DNA of 31,964 nucleotides from a virus, in IMG/VR virus record IMGVR_UViG_3300037485_002045, positions 1 to 31,964 of that record; one strand, 5' to 3'. A program made the position numbers and the translations under genes. Position 1 is the stretch's first letter. Each line of letters starts with the position of its first letter. The notes beneath the pieces are model-generated. The model did no database searches and was not told the DNA's origin. It saw only the letters and a list, made by a program, of their open reading frames with translations. Below, piece after piece: positions 8,901 through 15,795 of this stretch.

Positions 8901-11900
8901 TCGAAGATGCCGCGATATCGGCTTCCTGTTCAGGAGACAGGATACCGGAAACGGCTGGCTTCGCCGCAACCTCCGGCTCAGCAGCGACGTCTGGATTCTC
9001 CTCGATGTCCAATCCGAGATCCTGCTGCGTCAGTTCCTGCGGTTCGGCTTTGACGCCTCCGGCAATCTTGCCCAACGCGGCGCGGATGTTGCGGCTAAGC
9101 ACTGCGGCATTTTGCAACGAAGCATCCGCGACCGGCTCGACGCTAAGCTCGCGGTTGAGGAACATGACAAGTTCCGGCGAGAGCTTCGTCTTCTGGACAT
9201 CCTTGTCGCCACGAATGTCACCGACGGTCTTGTCGAGTTCCGCTGCCACTGCCCGCAACTCAGCATTGTCATAGTAGCTAGCGGCCTGCGCGTCACCGGT
9301 CTGGTTGGTCCAGCCGTTCTCGGCCATGCCGAAGAAAGGATACCACTTACCGGACTGCGGGCCTCTGGCTTGGGCCTCAGCCTGAGCCTTGCTCTTTGGC
9401 TTAGGAGCGCTGTGCAGGTAGAACGGAACCGCAACGCCGTTGATCCGGCGGACCGTGATCATCCGGCCATTGACGTTGACGACTTGCGCCTCGCCGGTGA
9501 CCGGCTTGTTGACCTTCTCCTTCGAGTCCCACTTGCTAGTCGTGAACGGAATTGCCACCGGACCGGTAGGCTGCATGAAGGCAAGCTCCTCCTGTTTCGG
9601 CATAGCCGTCCTGCCAGCAGCGGCAGGCTTGCCGGTCTCGAGATCGACGCCAAAGTAGCGGGCGGCCTGCTGCATCCTTGCAGGATCGCTGATCGTCACA
9701 TCGCTGATGTGGGGGTTAGCGGGGTCTGGAGACCCGATCATTCTGGCTCCGGCGACGACGATTGACTCTACCCTCCCGCTCTTCTTGTTCCGGATAACGG
9801 ATACAGGATTGACTCCTTCTGCTTTAGCAGGAAACGCGAAACGAAACTTGCCGTCACTGCTGCGGGTGTACGGCGTACCGGCAGGAATGCCGTCGACCTC
9901 TGTGTTGAGTACCGGCAGGGTCTTCGACTTCGGGTTGACGTTGACTTTACGCGCGCTCTGCATGCGGCTGCCGAGGCGGATAGCCTTAATTCCTTCGATG
10001 GCTTTGGTCGGCTTGAAGACCACGTTCTGGCCATCCTCGTCGAGCTCGATCTTACCGGCGGTGTCTTTGTAGAAGACCCGTCGGCCCACAAGATCGTTGA
10101 GCAGCAGGCTTACCGGAGCAAGGGCGCGCGTGTCGCCTAAGTTCAGGTCTCCGTCCACGAGTGTTCCGTTCGGCTCGTGGTCGACAACTCCTGCAGCTAC
10201 GGACACCGCATTGGCCTTCGCGGCGTCGGCGTTGGCACCTGCAGCTACGGCTACTTTGCTCGAGTCGCTGATCTTCTGTGCAAGGGTTTCCGCCGTTGCC
10301 GGACTTCCGGTCTTGCTCATCCGCTCCGCCACGCTATCAAGCAACGAGTCGCGGCTGCGTAAAGCTGCGGACTTGTCAACGTCGCTCAGGCGGGCAGCGC
10401 CTAAGACGGAGGCACCGGTTCCGGCGATAGCGCCCATCAAACCGGCGGTAAAGATCTGCGAGGCCCGCTGCGCAAAAGGCGTCTTACGGTCAAGGGCGGC
10501 ATCTTCGATCTTCAGCTGGAACGCTTGATCGACGCTTTCTTCGATTCCTTCGCTGATTGAACCGCCGCTGACGCTCTTGAAGAAGCGGACAGTTCCGGCG
10601 GTAAGCTCTTTGCGCAGGGCAGTTTGGAACGCCTTGTCGGTTACTTTCTTCGAGCTTCCGACCACGCTCTGGTAGACAGAGCGCAGCTGGCGGTAGCTCA
10701 TGTCCTCTAGACGCAGCAGGCGCTGGCCTGTCTTTGCAACGCCGGAGACGACATCGTCGGCGACTGCAGCGGTGATGCGTCCGGTAGCGAGATCTTCAAG
10801 TCCGCCAGCACCGAAGTAGCTCATGCCTGCCGTAATGACAGCGGTCATCGTGCCGATAGCGATAGCCGCAGGAATGGCCTGCCGGTTCTTTTCGGCGTGC
10901 GACATGTCCTCCGGCAGCTGCGAGTAGATCGAGCCATAGGAGGCAGCGGTGCTGCGGGCAAATGACGAGACCGCAATCGGAGCTGTGCGGGCGAGGCGGC
11001 TGCTCTGTTTGGCTGCGGTCTCTCCGGCTTCGCCTGTAACGCCGGAGGCACCGGCAGGGCCAGCTTTGGCAATTGCACCGGCTTCGGCTTTGGCAATTGC
11101 ACCGGCTTCGGCTTTGGCAATGTGCTTACCTACAACGGACTCTCCGACCTCGCGGATAGCCGCACCAATCTCAGCTTCACCGGCAGCTGCGGCAGCGACT
11201 TTGGCAATGCCGGACTCCGTAGACTCCATAGCGGCGCGGCCTGCAATTCCGAGTGCGGTGCGGAGGGTGAGTCGCTTTGCCACCGCGTCAGCCGTCACCG
11301 TTGCTGCGCGTTTGATCGCGGTTCCAGCTCCGCCGGTCGCAACGGTCAAGCCGATATCGGCGACCAGCTGCGGAACCATGTAAAGGAGGTCGCGGCCTAA
11401 GCCAAACTCGTCACCAAAAATACGGGCATACTCGCGCCGCTGCTCGTCGTCCTTCTGGATGGCGAGCATTGCTTTGGCCGCGCTCTCCGAGCCGAGCATC
11501 GCCGCAGCGGCAACAGGAATCTGGGCAATCGCATTGAACGACGCCATGCCGAGTCCTTCCATCGTGTTCTGGAACTTGCTGTAGTTCTCCGGATTGTTGA
11601 AGTACTCTTTTACGAAAGTCTTATCGTCTTTCCCTTCGGCCTTCGCATTGCTGAAAAGATCGGCTCCGTCGCCGACGTTCGCGATGATCAGATTCTTAAG
11701 ATCCGGCACTTGGTTCTCAAAGGTCAACTCGCGCCGCGCTGCTGCAATGGCGGTCTGCTCCTCCGTAAGGCCTTTGGCCGCTACCGCTGCGTTGAACGCT
11801 TCATCGCGGATAACCACCTCATTGGCGAGAACCGGCAGGCCAAAGGAGTCCATAGCGATACCGGTCTCCGGCTTGTCGGCGTCGTACGTCGGTCCCACAT

Positions 11901-13020
11901 CTGTGGTAAGACGGTCGTCTACCATGCGGTCAATCTGCTCCGAGGTGAAGCGGGTGCGCAGCGCCTTATGGTTGCGCATCCTGTCTTTGACGGAGTCAAG
12001 GTCTCCGGCTGTGGCGGATCTTGCGTCCGGAGTGGCGGCATTCTTGCCCAAGTATTCCCCGACGTTGTGTCCGATTGGATTGATGACGGAGTCGATCTTT
12101 GTAAGCACCCCGCCGGTAACCTTTTCGTCAACGCCCTTTGCGAAATTGTAGGCTCCGCCGAACATGTCGACGCCGAGGTCGACAACTCCGCCGATGAACT
12201 CTCCGGTCTTGCGGAACGCCGCGTCCCCGATACTCTCGTTGGCGTTCCGGTCGGCCTGCGACTTCCACGTACGAGCGCCGTCGTACTCGTCCTTCAAGGC
12301 CTCGTCGCTGGCAAGCTCCTGCTCGAAGAAGCGGTTGAACTCGTCACGCACCTGTAGGTCGTTCCGCGTGGCGCTGCCGATTTTGGAGGATGACTCGAGC
12401 ATCGGCACAATGTCCGACGAACGAATAGCTCCGGTAGCAAGCAAAGTGTCGAAACTGCTGCGAAGCACGCCGTCGTCAACTCCGAAGCCCATGCGCACCT
12501 GACGCTTGCCATCCTTGTCCTCGAAAGCCACAGCGCTAAGCTCGCCGCGATCAACAGCGGAAACCTTTGCCTTCTGCAAGAGTTCCTTGTTTGCAGTAAG
12601 GGCATTGACGGACTCTTCAAGCTCGACGGCGGATTCCGGATAGGCTTGCTTGCGTGCCAGATAGGTTCGCAGCAGCGAGGCGTTTGCAGCGGCCTCCTCC
12701 GGATTATCAAACTCAGCGGAGTCGGACAGGTCGTAGTAGTCCTTGATGAAACGGGCGTCGCTGTCAGTTGACTGGCGTACGTTGAGCGTGTTGTCGAGGA
12801 ACTTGGTCTGGTCCTCCTCGCTCGCGTCATCGCTGATCAGCTTTAGCTTGCGGGCCTTTCCGGCAATGCCGGTAATAAGACCTTGCTCAACATCGGAAGT
12901 ATACTCTCCTGCTTTATAATAGGTGCCGCGCACATAGTCGGCATAACCTTTGAGCTGGTCTTCCGGAGTACCGGTATTTTTTAACGACCAATCGGAGAAC
13001 TTCTTAACGTCGGCAGGCAT
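2983..13020 (-). CDS. Giant polyvalent / internal virion protein (3,345 aa)
   Basis: A single 10-kb gene. The start ATG at 13020 is the first in frame; its upstream region lacks an SD. By resemblance, the N-terminal ~1,000 residues are helical with hydrophobic Gly/Ala segments near residues 547, 724 and 860 and a small tandem repeat (KAEAGAIA) near 640. Residues ~1675-1840 resemble an ADP-ribosyltransferase-like module typical of phage polyvalent proteins (GPAIYLLDD, YEFGIYDPSRIKS, then IPLSQRFNP..DDIRY). Residues ~2020-2075 resemble a large-polyvalent-protein domain (SWTQVGFNPDRHSYYYERG). A zinc-metallopeptidase HEVAH motif is at 2165-2169. A C-terminal helical module with a membrane-like stretch near residue 3000 ends the protein. 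Such proteins are packaged and ejected with phage DNA to process host targets. Transcription probably runs from the - strand promoter region near 15000 and stops at the terminator at 2926-2961. Confidence 0.88.
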   Translation of the reverse strand: MPADVKKFSDWSLKNTGTPEDQLKGYADYVRGTYYKAGEYTSDVEQGLITGIAGKARKLKLISDDASEEDQTKFLDNTLNVRQSTDSDARFIKDYYDLSDSAEFDNPEEAAANASLLRTYLARKQAYPESAVELEESVNALTANKELLQKAKVSAVDRGELSAVAFEDKDGKRQVRMGFGVDDGVLRSSFDTLLATGAIRSSDIVPMLESSSKIGSATRNDLQVRDEFNRFFEQELASDEALKDEYDGARTWKSQADRNANESIGDAAFRKTGEFIGGVVDLGVDMFGGAYNFAKGVDEKVTGGVLTKIDSVINPIGHNVGEYLGKNAATPDARSATAGDLDSVKDRMRNHKALRTRFTSEQIDRMVDDRLTTDVGPTYDADKPETGIAMDSFGLPVLANEVVIRDEAFNAAVAAKGLTEEQTAIAAARRELTFENQVPDLKNLIIANVGDGADLFSNAKAEGKDDKTFVKEYFNNPENYSKFQNTMEGLGMASFNAIAQIPVAAAAMLGSESAAKAMLAIQKDDEQRREYARIFGDEFGLGRDLLYMVPQLVADIGLTVATGGAGTAIKRAATVTADAVAKRLTLRTALGIAGRAAMESTESGIAKVAAAAAGEAEIGAAIREVGESVVGKHIAKAEAGAIAKAEAGAIAKAGPAGASGVTGEAGETAAKQSSRLARTAPIAVSSFARSTAASYGSIYSQLPEDMSHAEKNRQAIPAAIAIGTMTAVITAGMSYFGAGGLEDLATGRITAAVADDVVSGVAKTGQRLLRLEDMSYRQLRSVYQSVVGSSKKVTDKAFQTALRKELTAGTVRFFKSVSGGSISEGIEESVDQAFQLKIEDAALDRKTPFAQRASQIFTAGLMGAIAGTGASVLGAARLSDVDKSAALRSRDSLLDSVAERMSKTGSPATAETLAQKISDSSKVAVAAGANADAAKANAVSVAAGVVDHEPNGTLVDGDLNLGDTRALAPVSLLLNDLVGRRVFYKDTAGKIELDEDGQNVVFKPTKAIEGIKAIRLGSRMQSARKVNVNPKSKTLPVLNTEVDGIPAGTPYTRSSDGKFRFAFPAKAEGVNPVSVIRNKKSGRVESIVVAGARMIGSPDPANPHISDVTISDPARMQQAARYFGVDLETGKPAAAGRTAMPKQEELAFMQPTGPVAIPFTTSKWDSKEKVNKPVTGEAQVVNVNGRMITVRRINGVAVPFYLHSAPKPKSKAQAEAQARGPQSGKWYPFFGMAENGWTNQTGDAQAASYYDNAELRAVAAELDKTVGDIRGDKDVQKTKLSPELVMFLNRELSVEPVADASLQNAAVLSRNIRAALGKIAGGVKAEPQELTQQDLGLDIEENPDVAAEPEVAAKPAVSGILSPEQEADIAASSKPNAALEAKVLRLLSDKLISEQEAEAAVAGVVKKHHIANLVSLNVITEPQSKSYEKPVFRKRIEDRVAAAVKSGVLTKAEGNAAMMAIYGEPAAAAAATEAEVPAAEAEAGAATVELDPIAAFSANETLAMISEMADRIEDLDSSDYDEVRSLFAPESAEKLAGIESVLSRMQAAAIALPDTQNKLTTSLLSKASQIESMLDTVRSEVESEARFSGEESLEEEIDFNDLPEVDPETGTLYSAITVPAADGAQPPVTPEMDSKYLAAVESGDMGLVQRLVNTAARVAGFIRNLYTAQNPDSLSGFDFRRVGQNENGMAALGPAIYLLDDKDMTQYVYGKRGPVHDILLSEDAFIIDILSRDQTHWGEVTRRLDAAAIEAGYDSYADMPRTGVSSLRDGRGPVGTFVKLLGKKQTRELFIKHGVHGSKELLPSGAYEFGIYDPSRIKSSDPVTRDSSGKVIPLSQRFNPASDDIRYAMTSGAEAEYSRIMARYANTPSTAVEGRRVYSPVVRDLLDRRAAGEAIPREVLARAVNEHFPSKRVSVPKSMADLPSQELVLSTVDKAQRAKHIKTTEDLAKSGGPKDGEKVTIRQDVPSMTSAGIGVVTTQVSKEGTLYRPATKIRNPKFVTNEKISEKIARGSGKDPHITIRGEWVADQSMPADLESWTQVGFNPDRHSYYYERGTDRQVVGGTEAFQIGNTVFVKGAVYGDNMSMSYAVTGEPETVTLNTDPVPFLKQALPEGMRMVERPEMSGTLAYSEDTPDVIYFNKRLLSNSLEGLTADNAQAYMTTLVGHEVAHAASATVMSAQDYDAYAAEIGEAGLDAAADHYYSVAYPDYEARQKALARDRASGALTDRQLAAEAWRMQLERSASGSTSESHLLFLKKNPTMMQRFVEGLKRYIARLKKFFAQKPTAGLAARMSTAERAYKKIMNGGFAEQTPAPDPVMSHHAEFYAAITEGSEQSEFELQVSSQNGAEGKRFMDRVRKRFDNFIDLPKGAREIFNDLTGTRSRMELMANRFYTNFSKLGKLAIAADVPLQTIRDAIGDSSAPISKATMKELEKQVDAFAEGLNADTMTTFEFDSAVEGERKRLMRDARKEHNTAAEAKSVAARQALADAGHVQLSDLITDFRAEIDQFSARLGYDEATGVYITRTYQFFTTKGWVAAARTKGSGKQTFNGRTYDFDAMRATAAEAFEEAIRAEALEKGDTISNDEVHEEVVKRLDGMLEYLEQQSIRGTIQTSGSIKKDLARFMPKGELDARLRALMGEVDDPLVNLLTTYRNVGTLAANSKFLEVMGSSLLDSGIGSRTQAAGTVPIFGGKGNPAFAPIAGIFVDTEVARAIQAATGYNGRFVLSNTQEAVEGLMSGFGKFVGWSIVAKTLGSVGFYTRNAFSNQVALLSSVGISPINKHSSYSYKLASIANFLGKKGTTGEMVAEVAELTELQVIADSSTRKLMQEFLSGHSESDLNIVDDLITAAVEGDSALAEEHTKTLMKRLQISGGKALDFLQGLNGVIDDAVKIQVFKHELDTLIEAYKDDPRVASGDVDRMMELKREAANITKRTMPTHSQQWDMVRALNQSMITKLIFPFARWKTEVIRTTIGNYRQGVEEIKSKNPVLIRRGWRRISSATAVISVGSMAAALAYTGLYGLIGAAKAGLGFGDEEDKEKEGGETRELTVAERSAVRKGLPLWQQAHQLFIRSVGGDLHIIDMSSIMPHSIFTDPVALIIEDLRAGDGVNPERLVDYVKNNLIGTQIATGGVLNAITNTDDFGNPIAVSGEPLHEQVYKLTAHVLGKTLTPSVVGKVTQMFRTGEDQAFDIVVGELTGARIAIRKKEDVAVSGFRNLARQANAVSQLRYPVMSGRYASEEDVADALNSAQDASNRIQSQAASFAGAMQSLGLSRAQLAHNAKRGQFSKNALRYALVGKNQRWTIDKQDAIGIANSLRSSKEQDLQERLTYIRNALRAMPPVISVAGEK

Positions 13021-13130
13021 AGTGGGGCTTTTGTTGCGCTATACTTATTCAGCGCGCCCGCCATTGATTGGCCGACCACCTGAACCGGCATAGCGGTTAT
13101 TGTGGGGTTATACTGGAAACTTTATTGGGT

Positions 13131-14135
13131 CTACTCGTCCTCTTCAAATAGCGAGGATACTGCTACAGAAGGATTAGATACAGTTGACTTAGCTGCAAAG
13201 TGACGCGAAGCGACCTCGGATGCAACCTTAAACTTATCCGCATCGGTCTTACTTTTGCGGAATAGGGCCTTCTCCTCCTCCGTGCCGTACTGCATAACGG
13301 TGCGGTTGGTGGCGAGGCTGCCCTTTGGACTCTTGAACTCGAGCCTGCCTTCGGACAGCGGATCATTAGGATCGGTGAACTCGACGCTGCCTAATGCGTC
13401 GAACACGCGGTTCATCTCCGCGTCGCGGCGAATCTCCGCCTTGTCTTGCTCTTTGGTCGTGTATGCCGCTTGCGCCGCGCGCTGCCTCTGTTTATTCAGA
13501 CTCTTGCTGAAAGCGTAAGGGTCGACGTTTGCGTTGATGTCCGAAGGATTGAACGGCTTACCGGCCTTATTGGACTCCTCCACGAGATCCTCGAGGATTG
13601 CCCCGCTCTGCAGCGCGTTGGCAACGGTGAACTTTGCCTCCTGCGGCTTCTTGATGATGCCGGTCTTGGAGGCGTCGTACGCGAGAGCGGCAGGCTTGTT
13701 GATAGACAGCAGTCCGGCGTTGCGCACACCCCACTGAGCGTGAGCGACAGCCTTGTCCTCTGCCGACATGTTCGGGTCGGAGATGATCGCGTCGAGCTCA
13801 CGCGTAATCGGCGCAAGGCTTTCCATGTTGGAGCGCTCGCGGGCTGCATCCTCGCGGCTCTTCTGCAAGGAGAAAAGGGAGCTTTTGAATTGCAGGTCGC
13901 GCAGCTGAGCGCCTTGGCGTGACTGGATGTCATCGTCCACCGGCTTGCGCGAAGCGCCGTAGGCGTTGTCAATGCCTGCTGAGAACTCGCTGGACAGCCT
14001 CTGCTTCTGACTCTCAGACAAGCGCGAGTTTGAAAAGACGTCCTGAAAGAACTGTTTCTTGAGGGGCACGAAATCCCTCTCAAACGTCATTGGATCAAGC
14101 TCGTCGTCATCCGCTATCAGGTCAGGGTAGGCCAT
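13131..14135 (-). CDS. Putative virion-associated protein (334 aa)
   Basis: ATG at 14135 lies nine bases after the stop of the gene upstream on the same strand. The protein is soluble, charged and strongly alpha-helical with coiled-coil character (FSLQKSREDAARERSNMES, NKQRQRAAQAAYTTKEQD), lacks cysteines, and shows no membrane segment. Its position between another Ala-rich virion-like gene and the giant polyvalent gene suggests an internal virion or ejection-apparatus component, analogous in place to podovirus internal core proteins. No sequence family is recognised, so this role is inferred from context. Confidence 0.6.
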   Translation of the reverse strand: MAYPDLIADDDELDPMTFERDFVPLKKQFFQDVFSNSRLSESQKQRLSSEFSAGIDNAYGASRKPVDDDIQSRQGAQLRDLQFKSSLFSLQKSREDAARERSNMESLAPITRELDAIISDPNMSAEDKAVAHAQWGVRNAGLLSINKPAALAYDASKTGIIKKPQEAKFTVANALQSGAILEDLVEESNKAGKPFNPSDINANVDPYAFSKSLNKQRQRAAQAAYTTKEQDKAEIRRDAEMNRVFDALGSVEFTDPNDPLSEGRLEFKSPKGSLATNRTVMQYGTEEEKALFRKSKTDADKFKVASEVASRHFAAKSTVSNPSVAVSSLFEEDE

Positions 14136-14144
14136 ACAAGTACT

Positions 14145-14987
14145 TTAGATTTTCCAGCGGGAACCCATTGTCTTCTCGTTGAAGAACGGCTTCGGGCCTT
14201 CGCCTCGGTAGTAGGCTTCCATTCCGGTCTTGTAGCCTCGGCGCAGGTACTCGTCCGCCGGTAGGCCATTGATCGTTCCTTTCGAGCGTTTCGGGGGCAG
14301 TGGGGAGCCTGCTGTAGGAGTAGCGACAGGAGTAGCGACAGGAGTAGCTACAGGAGTAGCAGGAGCAGGTGCGGCAGCCTTCTTAGTCGCCGCGTCGATC
14401 GGGCTAGTAAACTTAGCGATGGTCGAAGGGCTAACTCCGGCGAGGCGGGCAACGGATGCTCCGATTCGGGCTGCATCTCCTAGAACTTCGGCATTGGGCA
14501 TAGCGCTCTTAAGCGCAGGAGCTGCCGTAGTGGAGCTAGAAGCCTTCGCCGGTGCCGCGGTAGCCGAAGCAGGTGCGGACGCCGTAGACGCAGCCACAGG
14601 AGCTTTAATGCCCTCGCGCTGGAAGAAGCTCGAAAGAGCCTTCTTGTCGAGGTCAAGCGCACCGGCACGCTTAAGGGTCTCCTCGTCGAGCGCTCCGCCG
14701 TTCTTGCGCAGGTCGTCGGCAAAGGCTTGCCGATCCTGAAGCAGCCTGCCGGTAGCAGCAGCCACCTGATCAGGCACGTAACCGGCGGCAGTCGCGGTCT
14801 TCGCGCGGCCTATTCTCTGGAGGGCTGCCGTCTCTTCACGGCGGGCTTCGAAGCTCGGGATGCGGGGACCGTCCTCGTAGCGGGTAATCCCGCGCGGCTT
14901 GTTCACTTCGTCGAGATAGGCCTTCTGGCTGCGGGCGGCGTTGCGAGCTTCGCGCCGACTACTGAACATAGGAACTTCGTTTGCCAT
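14145..14987 (-). CDS. Putative virion protein with Ala/Pro/Thr linker (280 aa)
   Basis: First gene of the leftward virion operon; ATG at 14987, with a TATAAT-like box 16-21 bases upstream. Residues 1-110 are helical and basic (SSRREARNAARSQKAYLDEV). Residues ~125-240 form a low-complexity Ala/Ser/Thr/Pro linker including three PVAT repeats from a 12-bp tandem repeat near 14317-14360. The C-terminus is a short conserved-looking block (INGLPADEYLRRGYKTGMEA). The flexible linker joining two small domains fits a structural or ejected protein; there is no named family. Confidence 0.6.
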   Translation of the reverse strand: MANEVPMFSSRREARNAARSQKAYLDEVNKPRGITRYEDGPRIPSFEARREETAALQRIGRAKTATAAGYVPDQVAAATGRLLQDRQAFADDLRKNGGALDEETLKRAGALDLDKKALSSFFQREGIKAPVAASTASAPASATAAPAKASSSTTAAPALKSAMPNAEVLGDAARIGASVARLAGVSPSTIAKFTSPIDAATKKAAAPAPATPVATPVATPVATPTAGSPLPPKRSKGTINGLPADEYLRRGYKTGMEAYYRGEGPKPFFNEKTMGSRWKI

Positions 14988-15002
14988 AGGACTATGCGGA
15001 AG

Positions 15003-15030
15003 ATTATAGAAAATAGATCAGGAGCACAAG
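15003..15030 (-). promoter_or_regulatory. Candidate leftward promoter of the virion operon
   Basis: On the - strand a perfect TATAAT lies at 15003-15008, with a weak CTTGTG -35-like hexamer at 15025-15030 (16-base spacing). The predicted transcription start falls a few bases before ATG 14987, giving a very short leader. The good -10 and poor -35 suggest dependence on an activator or a non-standard sigma factor. Confidence 0.4.
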
Positions 15031-15049
15031 AAAAAATTGATAGGCATAG

Positions 15050-15065
15050 CCGGTCATGTGACCGG
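15050..15065. repeat. Operator-like palindrome CCGGTCA-TG-TGACCGG
   Basis: Perfect 7-bp arms with a 2-base centre, 20 bases upstream of the leftward -35 position. Its 7+2+7 architecture matches that of the palindrome at 15118-15133, though the sequence differs. Confidence 0.45.
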
Positions 15066-15117
15066 TTCGGGCAAACCCACACCGGCGGGCCGCCGATGGC
15101 CGGAGGCCTGCTGTAAA

Positions 15118-15133
15118 TCAAACGACCGTTTGA
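15118..15133. repeat. Operator-like palindrome TCAAACG-AC-CGTTTGA
   Basis: Perfect 7-bp arms with a 2-base centre. The right arm overlaps the TTGAAC hexamer (15130-15135) of a candidate rightward promoter, so a bound dimeric regulator could block that promoter. Confidence 0.45.
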
Positions 15134-15157
15134 ACCTCTTCAGGAAGAGTATATAAA
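15130..15157 (+). promoter_or_regulatory. Candidate rightward promoter
   Basis: TTGAAC (15130-15135), a 16-base spacer and TATAAA (15152-15157) form a sigma-70-like promoter. The predicted start near 15164 lies just before the long palindrome at 15172, so any transcript would begin with a very stable hairpin. It could serve the gene at 15505 or make a short regulatory or replication-priming RNA. Confidence 0.45.
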
Positions 15158-15171
15158 GTTTTCTCCTAATA

Positions 15172-15242
15172 GGTAATTCAGTGTAATACAGTAATTCAGT
15201 TTCAATTTTACGAACTGAATTACTGAATTACACTGAATTACC
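15172..15242. repeat. Long AT-rich palindrome with internal iterons
   Basis: Left arm 15172-15201 and right arm 15213-15242 are 30 bases each and match at 29 of 30 positions (mismatch A/T at the 17th base), with an 11-base loop. Within each arm the word TAATTCAG or TAATACAG recurs three times at about 8-10 base spacing. It is far longer than a typical terminator, with no U-tract. Candidate roles are replication origin (cruciform or iterons) or an RNA regulatory hairpin. Confidence 0.8.
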
Positions 15243-15311
15243 GCCTTTCCAGAAACTTTTCAGATTTGTGGGGGACCTACGAAGTGTCATCCGAGCGGAT
15301 TTTCTGGCCTG

Positions 15312-15382
15312 CCCACCTTTCCCATTCCCACATTTACCCACACAAACCCACAAAAAATCCCACACAATCCCACATCCAAAAT
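15312..15382 (+). other. G-less strand with five phased CCCACA boxes
   Basis: Seventy-one consecutive bases contain no G. CCCACA begins at 15327, 15337, 15347, 15359 and 15369, spacings of 10, 10, 12 and 10 bases, close to one helical turn each. The 9-mers ending in these boxes resemble weak DnaA boxes (TTACCCACA at 15334 differs from TTATCCACA at one base). Phased protein-binding boxes beside an AT-rich palindrome are typical of replication origins. Confidence 0.5.
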
Positions 15383-15416
15383 GGCGGCGCTGGCCGGAGG
15401 CAGATCTGCAAAAAGA

Positions 15417-15503
15417 ATCCGGTATCCGGTATCCGGTACGCACCTCCGGCATCCGGTAGCTATTTGGGCTTGCAGGATACAGGATACCGGAATAGGATAC
15501 CGG
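15417..15503. repeat. ATCCGGT direct and inverted repeats before a start codon
   Basis: Three perfect tandem ATCCGGT units (15417-15437) and further copies near 15460 are followed by two inverted copies, GGATACCGG at 15482-15490 and 15495-15503. CCGGTATCC at 15419 and 15426 can pair perfectly with either. The last copy ends one base before the GTG start at 15505, so the hairpin could occlude that start. Confidence 0.55.
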
Positions 15504-15504
15504 T

Positions 15505-15795
15505 GTGGCTGTGAAAATCAAGCGCCTGCCGAGCGGCAAGATCCAAGTCCGTGGCGAAACCTACGACGGCTTCAACAAGCCGAAGCGTGCGCCTGCCGGT
15601 GACGAGAAGAAGTACGTCGTGCTAGCAAAGGACGGCGACAAGATCCGCAAAGTCAAGTTTGGCCAGCGCGGCTACGAGGACTACTTGCAGCACAAGGATG
15701 CCGGTCGGCGCGCCAACTTCAAGAGCCGCATGAACTGCGACACGGCGAATGACAAGACGACAGCCCGCTATTGGGCTTGCCACTTCAACTGGTAG
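15505..15795 (+). CDS. Small basic conserved viral protein (DUF5754/DUF5872-like)
   Basis: A 96-residue, Lys/Arg-rich protein; the start is GTG at 15505, or possibly the nearby in-frame GTG at 15511. The pattern is IKRLPSGKIQVRGETYDGFN, YVVLAKDGDKIRKVKFGQRG, YEDYLQHKD, then a C-terminal TARYWACHFNW. I recognise this layout (a basic N-terminus, the motif VKFGQ+GYEDY, a Lys/Arg-rich middle, and a Trp-rich end) from small proteins found in many phages and giant viruses; the exact family name is from memory. Function is unknown; the basic charge suggests DNA or virion association. It is the only + strand gene inside the virion block and overlaps the lysozyme gene tail to tail by 11 bases. Confidence 0.7.
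   Translation: MAVKIKRLPSGKIQVRGETYDGFNKPKRAPAGDEKKYVVLAKDGDKIRKVKFGQRGYEDYLQHKDAGRRANFKSRMNCDTANDKTTARYWACHFNW

Larger units (their letters stand above)
14988..15504. other. Divergent intergenic control region / candidate replication origin
   Basis: The only stretch over 300 bases without a convincing gene. It separates the leftward virion operon from a rightward gene. In order, it contains a leftward TATAAT box, a CCGGTCA/TGACCGG palindrome, a TCAAACG/CGTTTGA palindrome overlapping a rightward TTGAAC..TATAAA promoter, a long AT-rich palindrome with 30-bp arms, a 71-base G-less strand with five CCCACA boxes, and direct and inverted ATCCGGT repeats up to the next start codon. This density of signals is what origins and divergent regulatory hubs look like. 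Confidence 0.6.

Noticed and set aside
13021-13130. Promoter or terminator between the giant gene and the 334-residue gene
   Set aside because: Only a weak AACCG/CGGTT stem and no convincing -10/-35 or U-tract are visible; it is probably plain intergenic sequence in one operon.
15001-15504. tRNA or other structured RNA gene
   Set aside because: The hairpins present do not form a cloverleaf, and no CCA end, T-loop or anticodon arm pattern was found.
15228-15539. 103-codon - strand frame in the intergenic control region
   Set aside because: It is made largely of translated repeats and of the complement of the G-less array, has no leader, and would overlap the origin-like elements and the start of the + strand gene.
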